Assembly (NCBI GenBank): GCA_038745585.1
Contig: JBCDLH010000012.1
Span: 1 to 64,000, forward strand
DNA: 64,000 bases
Direction of reading: 5' to 3'
Source of the DNA: HLUCCA09 sp038745585
GTDB lineage: Bacteria > Pseudomonadota > Alphaproteobacteria > Rhodobacterales > Rhodobacteraceae
The translations under genes and the position numbers were made by a program. Under the pieces are notes generated by a model. It was given only the letters and a program-made list of their open reading frames with translations. It was not told the origin of the DNA and searched no databases. This document shows, in pieces, positions 31,498-40,328 of the stretch (position 1 is its first letter; each line of letters opens with the position of its first letter).

Positions 31498-33653
31498 GCT
31501 TCGGCGCTGCCGCACGGATTGTGGCGCTTCTCGCTTGGGCCCTCTTTGCGCCCGCCGCGCTGGCCCAAGACGATATGGATTTGCCGGAGGGCGAGGAACC
31601 GGCAACGCTTTTGGCCGACAGCGTCGAAATCGACGGCTCGGGCCGGCTCGTCGCCTCGGGCAATGTCGAAGCACTGCAGGGCACGACGCGCCTTTCGGCC
31701 TCGCGCATCATCTACGACCGTGAGCGCGATAGCCTCTTGGTCGAGGGGCCAATCGTGCTCACCGCCGGAGACCAAACGCTGATCCTTGCCTCCGCCGCCG
31801 AGATCTCGCCAAGCTTGCGCGACGGCCTCCTGCGCTCGGCGCGCGTCGTGCTCGACCGGCAATTGCAACTCGCCGCACCCGAGATCAACCGCGTCGGCGG
31901 ACGCTTTTTGCAGCTCAACAAGGTCGTCGCCTCGTCCTGTGAGGTCTGCGCGGCCAACCCCGTCCCGCTTTGGCAGATCCGCGCGAGCCGCGTCGTGCAC
32001 GATCAGCTCGAAGATCAGATCTATTTCGACGATGCCCGATTTGAAATCTATGGCATCCCAGTAGCCTACCTGCCGCGCTTGCGCCTGCCCGGGCCCGGTC
32101 TTGAGCGGACGACAGGGTTTCTCGTCCCGCAGCTCACCTCCTCGTCCGTGATCGGCCAAGGCGTGCGTGTTCCCTATTTCTTGGCGCTTGCACCGAATTA
32201 CGACCTGACGCTGACACCGCATATCACAACCGGTCCGACCGGCTCGCTCGAGGCGCGCTATCGCCAGGCGTTTCGCAATGGCCGGCTGACCTTCAACGGC
32301 GCGCTCTCGCGAGACGACCTGCGCCCCGGCGAGACGCGGGGATATCTCTTCGGCGTGGGCAACTTCACCCTGCCGCGCGACTACCGGCTGCGGTTCGATG
32401 TCGAAGCCGCCTCCGACAGTGACTACCTCGACGATTACAGCATCTCCGGCAAAGACCGGCTCGACAGCGCCATCGGGCTCACGCGCGGCAAACGCGACCA
32501 ATGGTTTGGCGCGGAAGCGATCTATTTCAACGTGCCGGGCTCCGATTGGGGGAGCGAGACGCGGCCCGCCGTGGTGGCCGACGCAATCTGGGCACGGCGC
32601 TTTACCCCCGCCGGGCTCGGTGGCGTTGGCCTCTTTGAGCTGACGGCCCATGGCCATGAGCGTCCTTCGGAGGTCGACCGCGTCGGCCGCGACGTCGGCC
32701 GGGTGACGGCCCGGCTCGGTTGGCGCACCGACACGGTCGGACCGGCGGGGCTCGTGCTGTCGAGCGAGGCAAATCTCCTTGGGGAATACAGCAGCTTTGG
32801 CGATGATGCGGACGCGCCCGACCCGTCGTCCCGCCTTATCCCTGCAGCCGCCGTCGAACTCCGCTGGCCCTGGGCCCGGGGCGGACACAGGGGCAGCGCG
32901 CATCTGATCGAGCCTGTGGCACAGCTCGTTTGGACCCCCGACGACACGGTGACAAACCGGCCGACCGAGGAAAGCGTGCAGCTCGAACTCGATGAGGGCA
33001 ACCTCTTCTCGCTCTCGCGCTTTCCCGCCTACGATCAGGTTGAGGCGGGCCTCCGCGCCAATCTCGGCGTCAATTATACCTTTACCGACCCCGATGGCTG
33101 GTCGCTCGGGGTCACGGTCGGCCGCGTCCTGCGGGCCGAGGATCTGGGGCAGTTCGACGGCTATGAGGCCTTTGACGGCGCCACGTCGGACTGGCTCGTT
33201 GCGCTCGATTTCGATCTCAGCCGCAACCTCTCGCTCTCTTCCCGCTCGCTTTTTGATGAAGAGCTCTCGGCAGACCGTCTCGAAACCCGGCTCGGCTGGC
33301 AGAACGACCGGATCGACCTAGCCGGAAGCTATGCCTGGCTCGCCCCTTCGCCGGTCGAAGCGCGGCCGGACCCGATCAATCAGTGGCGGATCGACGGGAC
33401 TCTGCGCGTCAACGACCGCTGGCAGGCCTCCGCTGACATTGCCTATGATTTGGAGCGGAATCGGACAGCGGAAGCAGAGCTCGGCCTGGAGTATCGCACC
33501 GAATGCATCACGATGGATTTCGGCTGGCGACAGCGCTTTACCGCCGAGGTCCAAGATGATCCGACCGAGAGCTTTACCTTCGAGATTGCCCTGGCAGGCT
33601 TTGGCGGAACCGATAGCGGCCCGCGGCCGCGCCCCAGACGCTGCACGCGATAG
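31494..33653 (+). CDS. lptD: LPS-assembly outer-membrane protein LptD
   Basis: A 719-residue outer-membrane beta-barrel that inserts lipopolysaccharide into the outer leaflet. A signal peptide (residues 1-24, ending ALAQ) leads to an OstA/LptA-like jellyroll (LLADSVEIDGSGRLVASGNV). A Cys pair (SSCEVCAANP) follows, then the barrel from about residue 190, starting ERTTGFLVPQ, with alternating aromatic strands to the C-terminus. The ATG overlaps the lptG stop by four bases. It completes the lptFG-D set. Confidence 0.95.
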   Translation: MSFGAAARIVALLAWALFAPAALAQDDMDLPEGEEPATLLADSVEIDGSGRLVASGNVEALQGTTRLSASRIIYDRERDSLLVEGPIVLTAGDQTLILASAAEISPSLRDGLLRSARVVLDRQLQLAAPEINRVGGRFLQLNKVVASSCEVCAANPVPLWQIRASRVVHDQLEDQIYFDDARFEIYGIPVAYLPRLRLPGPGLERTTGFLVPQLTSSSVIGQGVRVPYFLALAPNYDLTLTPHITTGPTGSLEARYRQAFRNGRLTFNGALSRDDLRPGETRGYLFGVGNFTLPRDYRLRFDVEAASDSDYLDDYSISGKDRLDSAIGLTRGKRDQWFGAEAIYFNVPGSDWGSETRPAVVADAIWARRFTPAGLGGVGLFELTAHGHERPSEVDRVGRDVGRVTARLGWRTDTVGPAGLVLSSEANLLGEYSSFGDDADAPDPSSRLIPAAAVELRWPWARGGHRGSAHLIEPVAQLVWTPDDTVTNRPTEESVQLELDEGNLFSLSRFPAYDQVEAGLRANLGVNYTFTDPDGWSLGVTVGRVLRAEDLGQFDGYEAFDGATSDWLVALDFDLSRNLSLSSRSLFDEELSADRLETRLGWQNDRIDLAGSYAWLAPSPVEARPDPINQWRIDGTLRVNDRWQASADIAYDLERNRTAEAELGLEYRTECITMDFGWRQRFTAEVQDDPTESFTFEIALAGFGGTDSGPRPRPRRCTR

Positions 33654-33757
33654 GCGTTCGGCACTTGGCACTCGGCACTCGGCGCATGCCAGATCTCGCC
33701 GAATGCATGCGGGCCGCAAGCAACGCCACCTTGGCACCGCGCTGCTCCTGCCCTAGA

Positions 33758-33781
33758 CAGACGCACAGACGCACAGACGCA
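33758..33781 (+). repeat. 8-bp tandem repeat upstream of surA
   Basis: CAGACGCA occurs three times in direct succession in the lptD-surA gap. About 100 bases earlier (around 33659-33684) there is another short run, GGCACTT-GGCACTC-GGCACTC. Both could vary in copy number. Confidence 0.8.
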
Positions 33782-33802
33782 AACCGGGCAGAGACGCCGA
33801 AG

Positions 33803-35077
33803 ATGGCCAAGAGACCCCCTTTCAAATCGAGCGTCCTTGGGGCGTTCTGGCGCGCATCCACGCGTGGCCTCGCCGTCGCCTTCCTCGTCGCCCTTGCCCT
33901 TATCGTGCCCGCCGCGGCCTCGGCCCAATCGAATCCGTTCCAGCCGGTCATATCGGTCAACAACTTCGTTATCACGCAATGGGAGCTGGATCAGCGCGCG
34001 CGCATCCTGACGCTCTTTCGCTCCCCCGGCGTTCCTGCCGAGGAAGCGCGCCGTGCGTTGATCGACGAGCGCCTCCAGCTCGACGCCGCAGCACAACTTG
34101 GGATCTCGGTGCCGCTCGACGCCGTCGAAGCCGGCATGGAAGAGTTTGCCGCACGCACCGATCTCGGCGTTGAGGAGTTCCTGGCCGAGCTCGGCGCTGC
34201 GGGCGTCTCAGAGGAAACCTTTCGCGACTTCGTCCGCGCCGGTGTCACCTGGCGCGAAGTGGTGAGCACGCGCTTTGGGCCGCGCGCGCAGGTCACCGAG
34301 GCCGAGGTCGACCGAGCGCTGGCGCTAACCTCTCGGCGGGGCGGGGCCGAGGTCCTGATCTCGGAGATCATAATTCCAGCGCGCAACCCCGAAGAGGCCG
34401 CCCGCGCCGAGGCAATCGCCGACGACATCTCGCGCAACGTCACCAGCGTGGCGGGCTTTTCCGCCCGAGCACGAGAGGTTTCGGCAGCACCCACCCGCGC
34501 CAATGGCGGCCGCTTGCCCGACCCGGTCCCCGTTTCGAACCTGCCCCCACAATTGCGCGCACAGATCCTGACCCTGCCGCCCGGCGGCGTCAGCAACCCG
34601 ATCCCGCTTGCGGGCGCCGTGGCCGTATTCCAGCTGCGCGACCTGCGCGAGACGGGCCTCGCTGAAGCCGACAATGTCAGCCTCGAATTCGCCCGCTACC
34701 TCATCCCCGGCGGCGGGACGGCAGCGGCAAGCCAAGAGGCGGCGCGGGTCGTGGCGGCCGTAGATACGTGCGACGACCTATTCGGCGTCAACAAAGGCCA
34801 GCCGGACGAACGGCTCGTGATCGAGACCCGCGCCGTAGAAGATATCCCCTCAGATCTCGCTCTAGAGCTCGCTCGGCTCGACGAGGGCGAAACCTCGACT
34901 GCCATCGTGCGCGACGGCACGCAGGTGGTCCTCATGCTCTGTGGGCGCACCGAGATCCGCGACGAAGAGGTGGACCGCGCCGCCGTCCGCCGCGGCCTGA
35001 TTGACCAGCGTTTAGCCGCCTATGCCGACGGCTTTCTCGCGGAGCTGCGCGCCGACGCGATTATCCGCGAAGAATGA
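33803..35077 (+). CDS. surA: Periplasmic SurA-like peptidyl-prolyl isomerase/chaperone
   Basis: A 424-residue periplasmic chaperone for outer-membrane proteins. A long N-terminus with a hydrophobic stretch (GLAVAFLVALALIVPAAASA) gives a Sec signal peptide with cleavage near ASAQ. The SurA N-terminal domain follows (NNFVITQWELDQRARILTLF, ALIDERLQLDAAAQLGI). One parvulin-like domain covers about residues 185-310 (LISEIIIPARN, FSARAREVSAAPTRANGG, LPPGGVSNPI). A second parvulin domain seems reduced. It sits in the order lptD-surA-pdxA-rsmA, as in many Gram-negative bacteria, and overlaps pdxA by four bases. Confidence 0.92.
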   Translation: MAKRPPFKSSVLGAFWRASTRGLAVAFLVALALIVPAAASAQSNPFQPVISVNNFVITQWELDQRARILTLFRSPGVPAEEARRALIDERLQLDAAAQLGISVPLDAVEAGMEEFAARTDLGVEEFLAELGAAGVSEETFRDFVRAGVTWREVVSTRFGPRAQVTEAEVDRALALTSRRGGAEVLISEIIIPARNPEEAARAEAIADDISRNVTSVAGFSARAREVSAAPTRANGGRLPDPVPVSNLPPQLRAQILTLPPGGVSNPIPLAGAVAVFQLRDLRETGLAEADNVSLEFARYLIPGGGTAAASQEAARVVAAVDTCDDLFGVNKGQPDERLVIETRAVEDIPSDLALELARLDEGETSTAIVRDGTQVVLMLCGRTEIRDEEVDRAAVRRGLIDQRLAAYADGFLAELRADAIIREE

Positions 35078-36102
35078 CCGCTTCGGCGCCCGCGCCCTTG
35101 CTCCGAGCTGGCAGCATCGACGCGCCCGCGACCCGACCTCTGGCGCTGACGTGCGGCGAGCCGGCCGGGATCGGGCCCGAACTCGCGGCGAAGGCTTGGG
35201 CGAGCCTCGGCGCGCGGCGGCCCTTTGTCTGGATCGGCGACCCTGGGCATTTGCCGTCCGGCACGCCGTTTCGCAAGGTGCAGAGCCCGGCCGAGGCGAC
35301 CCATGTCGCGGCGCGCGCGTTGCCCGTGCTCGACCATCCTTTCCCCGCGCCGGCAACGCCGGGCGCGCCTGTGCCTGCCAATGCCGCCGAGGTGATCGCG
35401 GTCATCGCGCGGGGCGTGCGGCTCGCGCAGGAGGGCACAGTCAGCGGGCTCGTCACCGGTCCGATCCACAAAAAAGCGCTCCAGGACGGGGCGGGCTTTG
35501 CCTATCCCGGCCATACCGAGTTTCTCGCGGCCCTGGCGGGCGTCGACCGCGTGGTGATGATGCTTGCCTGTCCGGAGCTGCGCGTTGTCCCCGCGACGAT
35601 CCACATCGCGCTCGCGGACGTGCCCGCTAAGCTTACGCACACGTGTCTGATGGACACGATCCGTCTGACCCATGACGGATTGCGGCGCGACTTTGGCATC
35701 GCCGCGCCGCGCATCGCGGTTGCGGGGCTCAACCCCCATGCGGGCGAGGGCGGTGCGATGGGGCGGGAGGAGATCGAGCTGATCGTGCCGGTGCTCGACG
35801 CGCTCCGGGCCGAGGGGCTAGTGCTCGCCGGGCCGCTCTCTGCCGATACGATGTTTCACGCCGCAGCGCGGCGTGGATATGACGCCGCGGTCGCGATGTA
35901 TCACGATCAGGCGCTCATTCCGATCAAGACGATCGACTTTGCCGGCGGCGTGAACGTCACGCTGGGCCTGCCGTTTATCCGAACCTCGCCGGACCACGGC
36001 ACGGCCTTTGACATCGCGGGACAGGGCAGCGCGGATGCCACGAGCCTCATCGCAGCACTCGACCTCGCCGCCGAGATGGCCGCGGCCCGAGCCCTGGCGT
36101 GA
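35074..36102 (+). CDS. pdxA: 4-hydroxythreonine-4-phosphate dehydrogenase
   Basis: A 342-residue vitamin B6 enzyme. It oxidises 4-phosphohydroxy-L-threonine, using NAD, toward the precursor that PdxJ joins with deoxyxylulose phosphate. Family motifs are LTCGEPAGIGPELAAKA, VTGPIHKKAL, YPGHTEFLA, the metal-binding His residues in AGLNPHAGEGGAMGREE and MYHDQALIPIK, and IRTSPDHGTAFDIAG. The ATG overlaps the surA stop. The stop codon lies in a 14-bp tandem repeat that extends into the start of rsmA. Confidence 0.96.
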   Translation: MTASAPAPLLRAGSIDAPATRPLALTCGEPAGIGPELAAKAWASLGARRPFVWIGDPGHLPSGTPFRKVQSPAEATHVAARALPVLDHPFPAPATPGAPVPANAAEVIAVIARGVRLAQEGTVSGLVTGPIHKKALQDGAGFAYPGHTEFLAALAGVDRVVMMLACPELRVVPATIHIALADVPAKLTHTCLMDTIRLTHDGLRRDFGIAAPRIAVAGLNPHAGEGGAMGREEIELIVPVLDALRAEGLVLAGPLSADTMFHAAARRGYDAAVAMYHDQALIPIKTIDFAGGVNVTLGLPFIRTSPDHGTAFDIAGQGSADATSLIAALDLAAEMAAARALA

Positions 36103-36140
36103 GTCTGTGGGCGTGAGTCTGTGGGCGTGAGTGCATGGGT
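36099..36140 (+). repeat. 14-bp tandem repeat joining pdxA and rsmA
   Basis: GTGAGTCTGTGGGC occurs twice, followed by a third, degenerate unit GTGAGTGCATGGGT. The 42 bases include the pdxA stop (36100-36102) and the proposed rsmA start (36135). Slippage here would change the spacing between the coupled genes. Confidence 0.85.
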
Positions 36141-37013
36141 GTGAGCTCGCGCGCGGGCGGCATTGACGGGCTTCCGCCGCTGCGCGATGTGATTGCCGCG
36201 CACGGGCTCTCTGCCAAGAAGTCGCTCGGCCAGAACTTCCTGCTCGACTTGAACCTCACGTCCCGTATCGCTCGGATCCCAGGAGACCTGTCGCAGGCAA
36301 GCGTGCTCGAAGTCGGCCCAGGGCCCGGCGGGTTGACGCGCGGGCTCCTCGCCGAGGGCGCGGGCCATGTGCTGGTTGTGGAGAAGGACGCACGCTGCCT
36401 GCCTGCGCTTGCCGAGATCGCCGCAGCTTACCCCGGACGGCTCACCGTGCTCGAAGGCGATGCGCTGCGCATCGACCCAATGGCGCATCTGCGCCCACCG
36501 ATCCACATCGTGGCCAACCTGCCCTACAATGTCGGCACCGAGCTTTTGGTGCGCTGGCTGACGCCCCAGGCCTGGCCGCCCGTCTGGGCCTCGCTCACGC
36601 TGATGTTTCAACGTGAGGTCGCCAACCGGATTGTGGCAGGGCCCGGGGGCAAAGCCTATGGCAGATTGGCCGTGCTGGCGCAGTGGCGCGCCGACGCACG
36701 GGTCGCGCTGACGCTGCCGCCCGAGGCCTTTACGCCGCCGCCCAAAGTCCATTCCGCGGTCGTACACCTTGTGCCGTTGCGCGAACCGCGGGCGCCGGCG
36801 GACCCGGCAATGCTGTCGCGCGTGGTCGCATTGGCCTTCAACCAGCGCCGCAAGATGCTGCGCGCAGCGCTCAAGGGGCTCGGTGGCAATGTCGAAGGGT
36901 TGATCGCGGCAGCAGGGCTCGACCCGACGAACAGGGCCGAACGGGTAAGCATCGACGGCTTTGCCGCCCTGGCGCGTGCCCTGTCGGAGCGGGGGGACGG
37001 TCTCGATCCGTGA
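36135..37013 (+). CDS. rsmA: 16S rRNA (adenine-1518/1519-N6) dimethyltransferase
   Basis: A 292-residue KsgA-type enzyme that dimethylates two adenines near the 3' end of 16S rRNA during small-subunit maturation. AAHGLSAKKSLGQNFLLDLN is the family N-terminus. The SAM site is VLEVGPGPGGLTRGLL (about residue 56), and NLPYN is the catalytic motif (about 130). FTPPPKVHSAVVHL and FNQRRKMLRAALKGL follow. The start may be ATG 36135 or GTG 36141, both inside a tandem repeat and without a clear ribosome-binding site. End of the lpt-surA-pdxA-rsmA run. Confidence 0.95.
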   Translation: MGVSSRAGGIDGLPPLRDVIAAHGLSAKKSLGQNFLLDLNLTSRIARIPGDLSQASVLEVGPGPGGLTRGLLAEGAGHVLVVEKDARCLPALAEIAAAYPGRLTVLEGDALRIDPMAHLRPPIHIVANLPYNVGTELLVRWLTPQAWPPVWASLTLMFQREVANRIVAGPGGKAYGRLAVLAQWRADARVALTLPPEAFTPPPKVHSAVVHLVPLREPRAPADPAMLSRVVALAFNQRRKMLRAALKGLGGNVEGLIAAAGLDPTNRAERVSIDGFAALARALSERGDGLDP

Positions 37014-37088
37014 TCGCAGAGCCCGACGGTGTCTTATGCGCAGTGCGGGCAGACGCGCCGATCGAGCGAAGCTCTGGCTCTCGGATGT

Positions 37089-37143
37089 CGGGCGGCTGTC
37101 GGGGCGGCTGTCGGGGCGGCGGGTCTGGGCGGCGGGTCTGGGC
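37089..37143 (+). repeat. GC-rich tandem repeats after rsmA
   Basis: Two units of about GGGCGGCTGTCG are followed by two of GGGCGGCGGGTCTG in the 181-base gap between the convergent rsmA and DUF4167 genes. On the DUF4167 side of the gap is the palindrome GGCGGGCCCGCC. No gene is seen in the gap. Confidence 0.7.
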
Positions 37144-37194
37144 GCGTCAAAAGAGCGACGTATGCGAGAGGGCGGGCGGGCCCGCCAGTTGCAA

Positions 37195-38010
37195 CTATTC
37201 CGCGGCTTCGCTCGGCTCTGAGTTGTCGCCTTTGGATTTGCCGCTCGACCCGTCCGGCTCGGCACTGCCCGCATCGGCCGCCGTCTTTGCCTTGGCGCGG
37301 GTGCGTGGACGGCGGGGTTTGGGCGCGCTTTCCGGCGTCTCGACAAGGGTGCTTTCGCTTGAATCTCCGCTTTCGAGCGCGACAACCGCGTCTGCTGAAC
37401 CGTCGGCAGCGTCTTCAGTGCGCGGAGCGGCGTTGCGGCTGCGCCGCTTCGGCTTTGGCGTAGGCGCCTGCTGGGGCGTCTCGGCTCCGCTGGGCGGCTC
37501 TGCGCCCGCCTCCGGCGCCGCCGACTCGCGTTGATCGGCGCCGCCATTCGGCGCAGCGCCGCCTTGCCCGCCTTGACCTTGACCTTGACCTTGACCACCG
37601 TGTGCTTGTCCGCCTTGCGGCGCTCCGCCGTTCTGCGGCGCTGTTGGCACTCCGGGTTGAGCGCCGTGTTGTGCGCCGTTTTGCGGCCCGCTCGTCCCGG
37701 CATTGTGGTTTTGGTTATTCTGCCCGCCCTGCTGGTTCTGCTGTTGCTCGCGTCGGGCTTCCATTTCGCGCTGCGCATCGCCCAACATGCGGGTATAGTG
37801 CTCGGCGTGTTGCTGAAAATTCTCAGCCGCGACCCGATCATTTCCCAACTGGGCGTCCCGCGCCAGCTGGGCATACTTTTCAATGATCTGTTGCGGCGTA
37901 CCGCGCACTTTGCCCTCGGGGCCAGAACTGTCGAACACGCGGTTCGTGATGTTGCCCATCGAGCGCGAGCGGTTCGCCTTGGAACGCGAGCGTGACTTGG
38001 ATGATCTCAT
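37195..38010 (-). CDS. DUF4167-domain protein, low-complexity
   Basis: A 271-residue protein. The conserved DUF4167 domain is at the N-terminus: a basic start (RSSKSRSRSKANRSRS) then VFDSSGPEGKVRGTPQQIIE and LARDAQLGNDRVAAENFQQH, ending near residue 85. The rest is low-complexity: Gln/Asn/Gly-rich (GGQGQGQGQGGQGG) and then Pro/Ala/Lys/Glu-rich. A basic N-terminus followed by a disordered tail suggests nucleic-acid or ribosome association, but the function is unknown. I chose the ATG at 38010, which gives the family N-terminus. Downstream of prmC in the same direction, 213 bases away. Confidence 0.9.
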   Translation of the reverse strand: MRSSKSRSRSKANRSRSMGNITNRVFDSSGPEGKVRGTPQQIIEKYAQLARDAQLGNDRVAAENFQQHAEHYTRMLGDAQREMEARREQQQNQQGGQNNQNHNAGTSGPQNGAQHGAQPGVPTAPQNGGAPQGGQAHGGQGQGQGQGGQGGAAPNGGADQRESAAPEAGAEPPSGAETPQQAPTPKPKRRSRNAAPRTEDAADGSADAVVALESGDSSESTLVETPESAPKPRRPRTRAKAKTAADAGSAEPDGSSGKSKGDNSEPSEAAE

Positions 38011-38223
38011 TCTTGTTTTGATCCGCCTTGTTGCGGGGTAGACGGACATCTTGGCCAGCGCCAGGCGGAAGCGGCGCTTCCGATCCCATTGTCCGTCGCT
38101 GTGTGGTTTGACACGGGTCTGAGCGTTAAAGCCGCTCGACACCATGGTGATTGTCACGAGTAGAGGGCAGAGGCAAGGCAAAACTGCCGCTTTCCAGTGG
38201 CTTTGACGCGAAGAATGCTGCCC

Positions 38224-39060
38224 TCAAGGCCTCAATCGCGCCGACACAACCCGAATACGCCCTGCGAGATCGGGGTGCAGACCCGTGGGTTCAAGTCCGG
38301 CGGCGACGAAAATCGCTTGTACGTCGTGTTCTTGTCCGAGCCCGATCTCGACGGCGACCGACCCGCCTGGGGCCAAGAGGCGCGGCGCGTCGGCTGCGAT
38401 CCGGCGGTACGCGCCGAGCCCGTCTCCCCCGTCTGTCAGAGCCGCATGCGGCTCGAAGTCCCGCACCTCGGGAGCAAGACCAGCAATCTCGTCGACGGCG
38501 ATGTAGGGCGGGTTCGAAACAATGAGGTCAAACGGTCCGCTAAGCCCCGCCCCCCAATCGGCGTGCACAAAGGCAAGCCGGTCGGCGACCCCGAGGTCGA
38601 GCGCGTTGAACTCTGCGATCTCCAGCGCCTCAACGCTGATATCCGTCGCAACGGCGGTTGCCTCTGCCCGCTCTGCAAGCACACTGATCGCAATGCACCC
38701 AGAGCCTGTACCAAGGTCCAAAAGCCGCGTCATGGGCAATTCGAGCGCCATCGCCACGAGCGTCTCCGTTTCCGGGCGCGGATCGAGGACCGCCGGCGTC
38801 ACACGAAACCGGTGGCGCCAGAAGTCGCGGTATCCGAGCACCTGAGAGAGCGGGGCATGGCCTGCGCGCTGCTCGACCTTCGAGAGGTAACTGTTAATCG
38901 TTCCGGGCGCTGCGGCCTCGTCGGGCCGGCCCAACAAAGCGGCGGGGTCGATCCCGAGAACATCGGCAAGAATGCGCTGCGCCTCTTTGAGGGGCGCGGG
39001 GATGCCGGTGCGGGCGAGCGTCTGGGCACCCCGGTCGAGAAGCGCGCCGAGCGTCGTCAT
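38224..39060 (-). CDS. prmC: Peptide chain release factor N5-glutamine methyltransferase
   Basis: A 278-residue enzyme (HemK) that methylates the Gln of the GGQ motif in release factors, boosting termination. A helical N-terminal domain (residues 1-80) precedes VLGYRDFWRHRFRV and DPRPETETLV. The SAM motif is LLDLGTGSGCIAI (about residue 113), and the catalytic NPPY lies in IVSNPPYIA (about 183). It overlaps prfA, its substrate's gene, by four bases. Confidence 0.96.
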   Translation of the reverse strand: MTTLGALLDRGAQTLARTGIPAPLKEAQRILADVLGIDPAALLGRPDEAAAPGTINSYLSKVEQRAGHAPLSQVLGYRDFWRHRFRVTPAVLDPRPETETLVAMALELPMTRLLDLGTGSGCIAISVLAERAEATAVATDISVEALEIAEFNALDLGVADRLAFVHADWGAGLSGPFDLIVSNPPYIAVDEIAGLAPEVRDFEPHAALTDGGDGLGAYRRIAADAPRLLAPGGSVAVEIGLGQEHDVQAIFVAAGLEPTGLHPDLAGRIRVVSARLRP

Positions 39061-40121
39061 CCTCCCACATCGCCCATCTCGGCCAGCTTCTTGGCCTGAT
39101 CGTCCGCGGCGAGCGCATCAACGACCTCGGTCAGGTCCCCCTGCATGATCTCACCGAGCCGATAGAGCGTGAGCCCGATGCGGTGGTCGGTCATCCGGCC
39201 TTGCGGGAAATTATAGGTCCGGATCCGCTCCGAGCGGTCGCCCGAGCCGACCTGTGCTTTGCGATCCGCCGCACGCGCCTCGTCGGCCCGGCTGCGCTCG
39301 AGGTCATAAAGCCGCGCGCGCAGCACGGCCATCGCGAGGCGGCGGTTTTGGTGCTGCGACTTTTCCGAGGAGGTGACGACGAGCCCGGTCGGCAGATGCG
39401 TGATGCGCACGGCAGAGTCGGTCGTGTTGACATGCTGACCGCCCGCGCCGCTCGCGCGCATCGTGTCGATCCGCAGGTCAGCGGCGGGGATGTCGATCTC
39501 GACCTCCTCGGCCTCGGGGAGGACGGCAACGGTGGCGGCGGAGGTGTGAATACGGCCCCCCGACTCGGTCTCCGGCACCCGTTGCACGCGGTGCACCCCG
39601 CTTTCGTATTTCAGACGCGCAAAGACGCCCTCGCCAGTGACATGGGCAATTGCCTCGCGCAGGCCGCCGAGCTCGCTCTCCTGGGCCTCGATGACTTCAA
39701 AGCCCCAGCCCTCGGCCTCGGCATAGCGCTGATACATGCGCATCAGATCCCCCGCGAAGAGGGCCGCTTCTTCGCCGCCGGTCCCCGGACGGATCTCCAC
39801 CATCGCCGAGCGCGCATCGGCGGCGTCGCGCGGGATCAGTGCGATCTGCAGGTCCGCTTCGAGCACGGGCAGACGGGCTTCGAGGTCGGCTTTCTCCTCT
39901 CGTGCGAGCTCGGCCATGTCGGGATCATCGAGCAGCATCACGGCGTCGGCGATGCCCTGCCGCGCATCGCGCCAGGCCGTGATCGCGGCCACAACCGGCT
40001 TCAGTTCGGAGTATTCCCGGGCAAGCTGCGCGATCTCCTGTGGCCCGGCACCAGCGGCCATTTTCGCTTCGAGAAAAGCGAACCGCTCGGTCAACTCGGT
40101 CAATCGGTGCTCGGGGATCAT
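39057..40121 (-). CDS. prfA: Peptide chain release factor 1
   Basis: A 354-residue translation termination factor for UAA and UAG codons. The peptidyl-hydrolysis motif ASGAGGQHVNTTDSAV lies near residue 226. Domain 2 includes KYESGVHRVQRVPETESGGRIHTS (continuous), and the C-terminal DHRIGLTLYRLGEIM is typical. A divergent methyltransferase lies on the other side of a 207-base gap. Translational coupling to prmC matches the known enzyme-substrate relation. Confidence 0.97.
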   Translation of the reverse strand: MIPEHRLTELTERFAFLEAKMAAGAGPQEIAQLAREYSELKPVVAAITAWRDARQGIADAVMLLDDPDMAELAREEKADLEARLPVLEADLQIALIPRDAADARSAMVEIRPGTGGEEAALFAGDLMRMYQRYAEAEGWGFEVIEAQESELGGLREAIAHVTGEGVFARLKYESGVHRVQRVPETESGGRIHTSAATVAVLPEAEEVEIDIPAADLRIDTMRASGAGGQHVNTTDSAVRITHLPTGLVVTSSEKSQHQNRRLAMAVLRARLYDLERSRADEARAADRKAQVGSGDRSERIRTYNFPQGRMTDHRIGLTLYRLGEIMQGDLTEVVDALAADDQAKKLAEMGDVGG

Positions 40122-40328
40122 CCGGGATCGAGTGGCCTAAAGGGGCGCGAGCGTCAAGGTAGGCTGGCAGTGGCAGCAATTTAGCCCGGGCCCTGGGGTT
40201 TGAGGCGCGGTCTTGTGCGCTCGATCAGTGTTTGGATCGTGAACGTGCGGACGCCGACAGCGGAGCCCCGCGGCTGCTTGCCGCCATCGCCCCTAGCCAT
40301 CCGCACCCGAAGCCGCCACAACCGCTCC

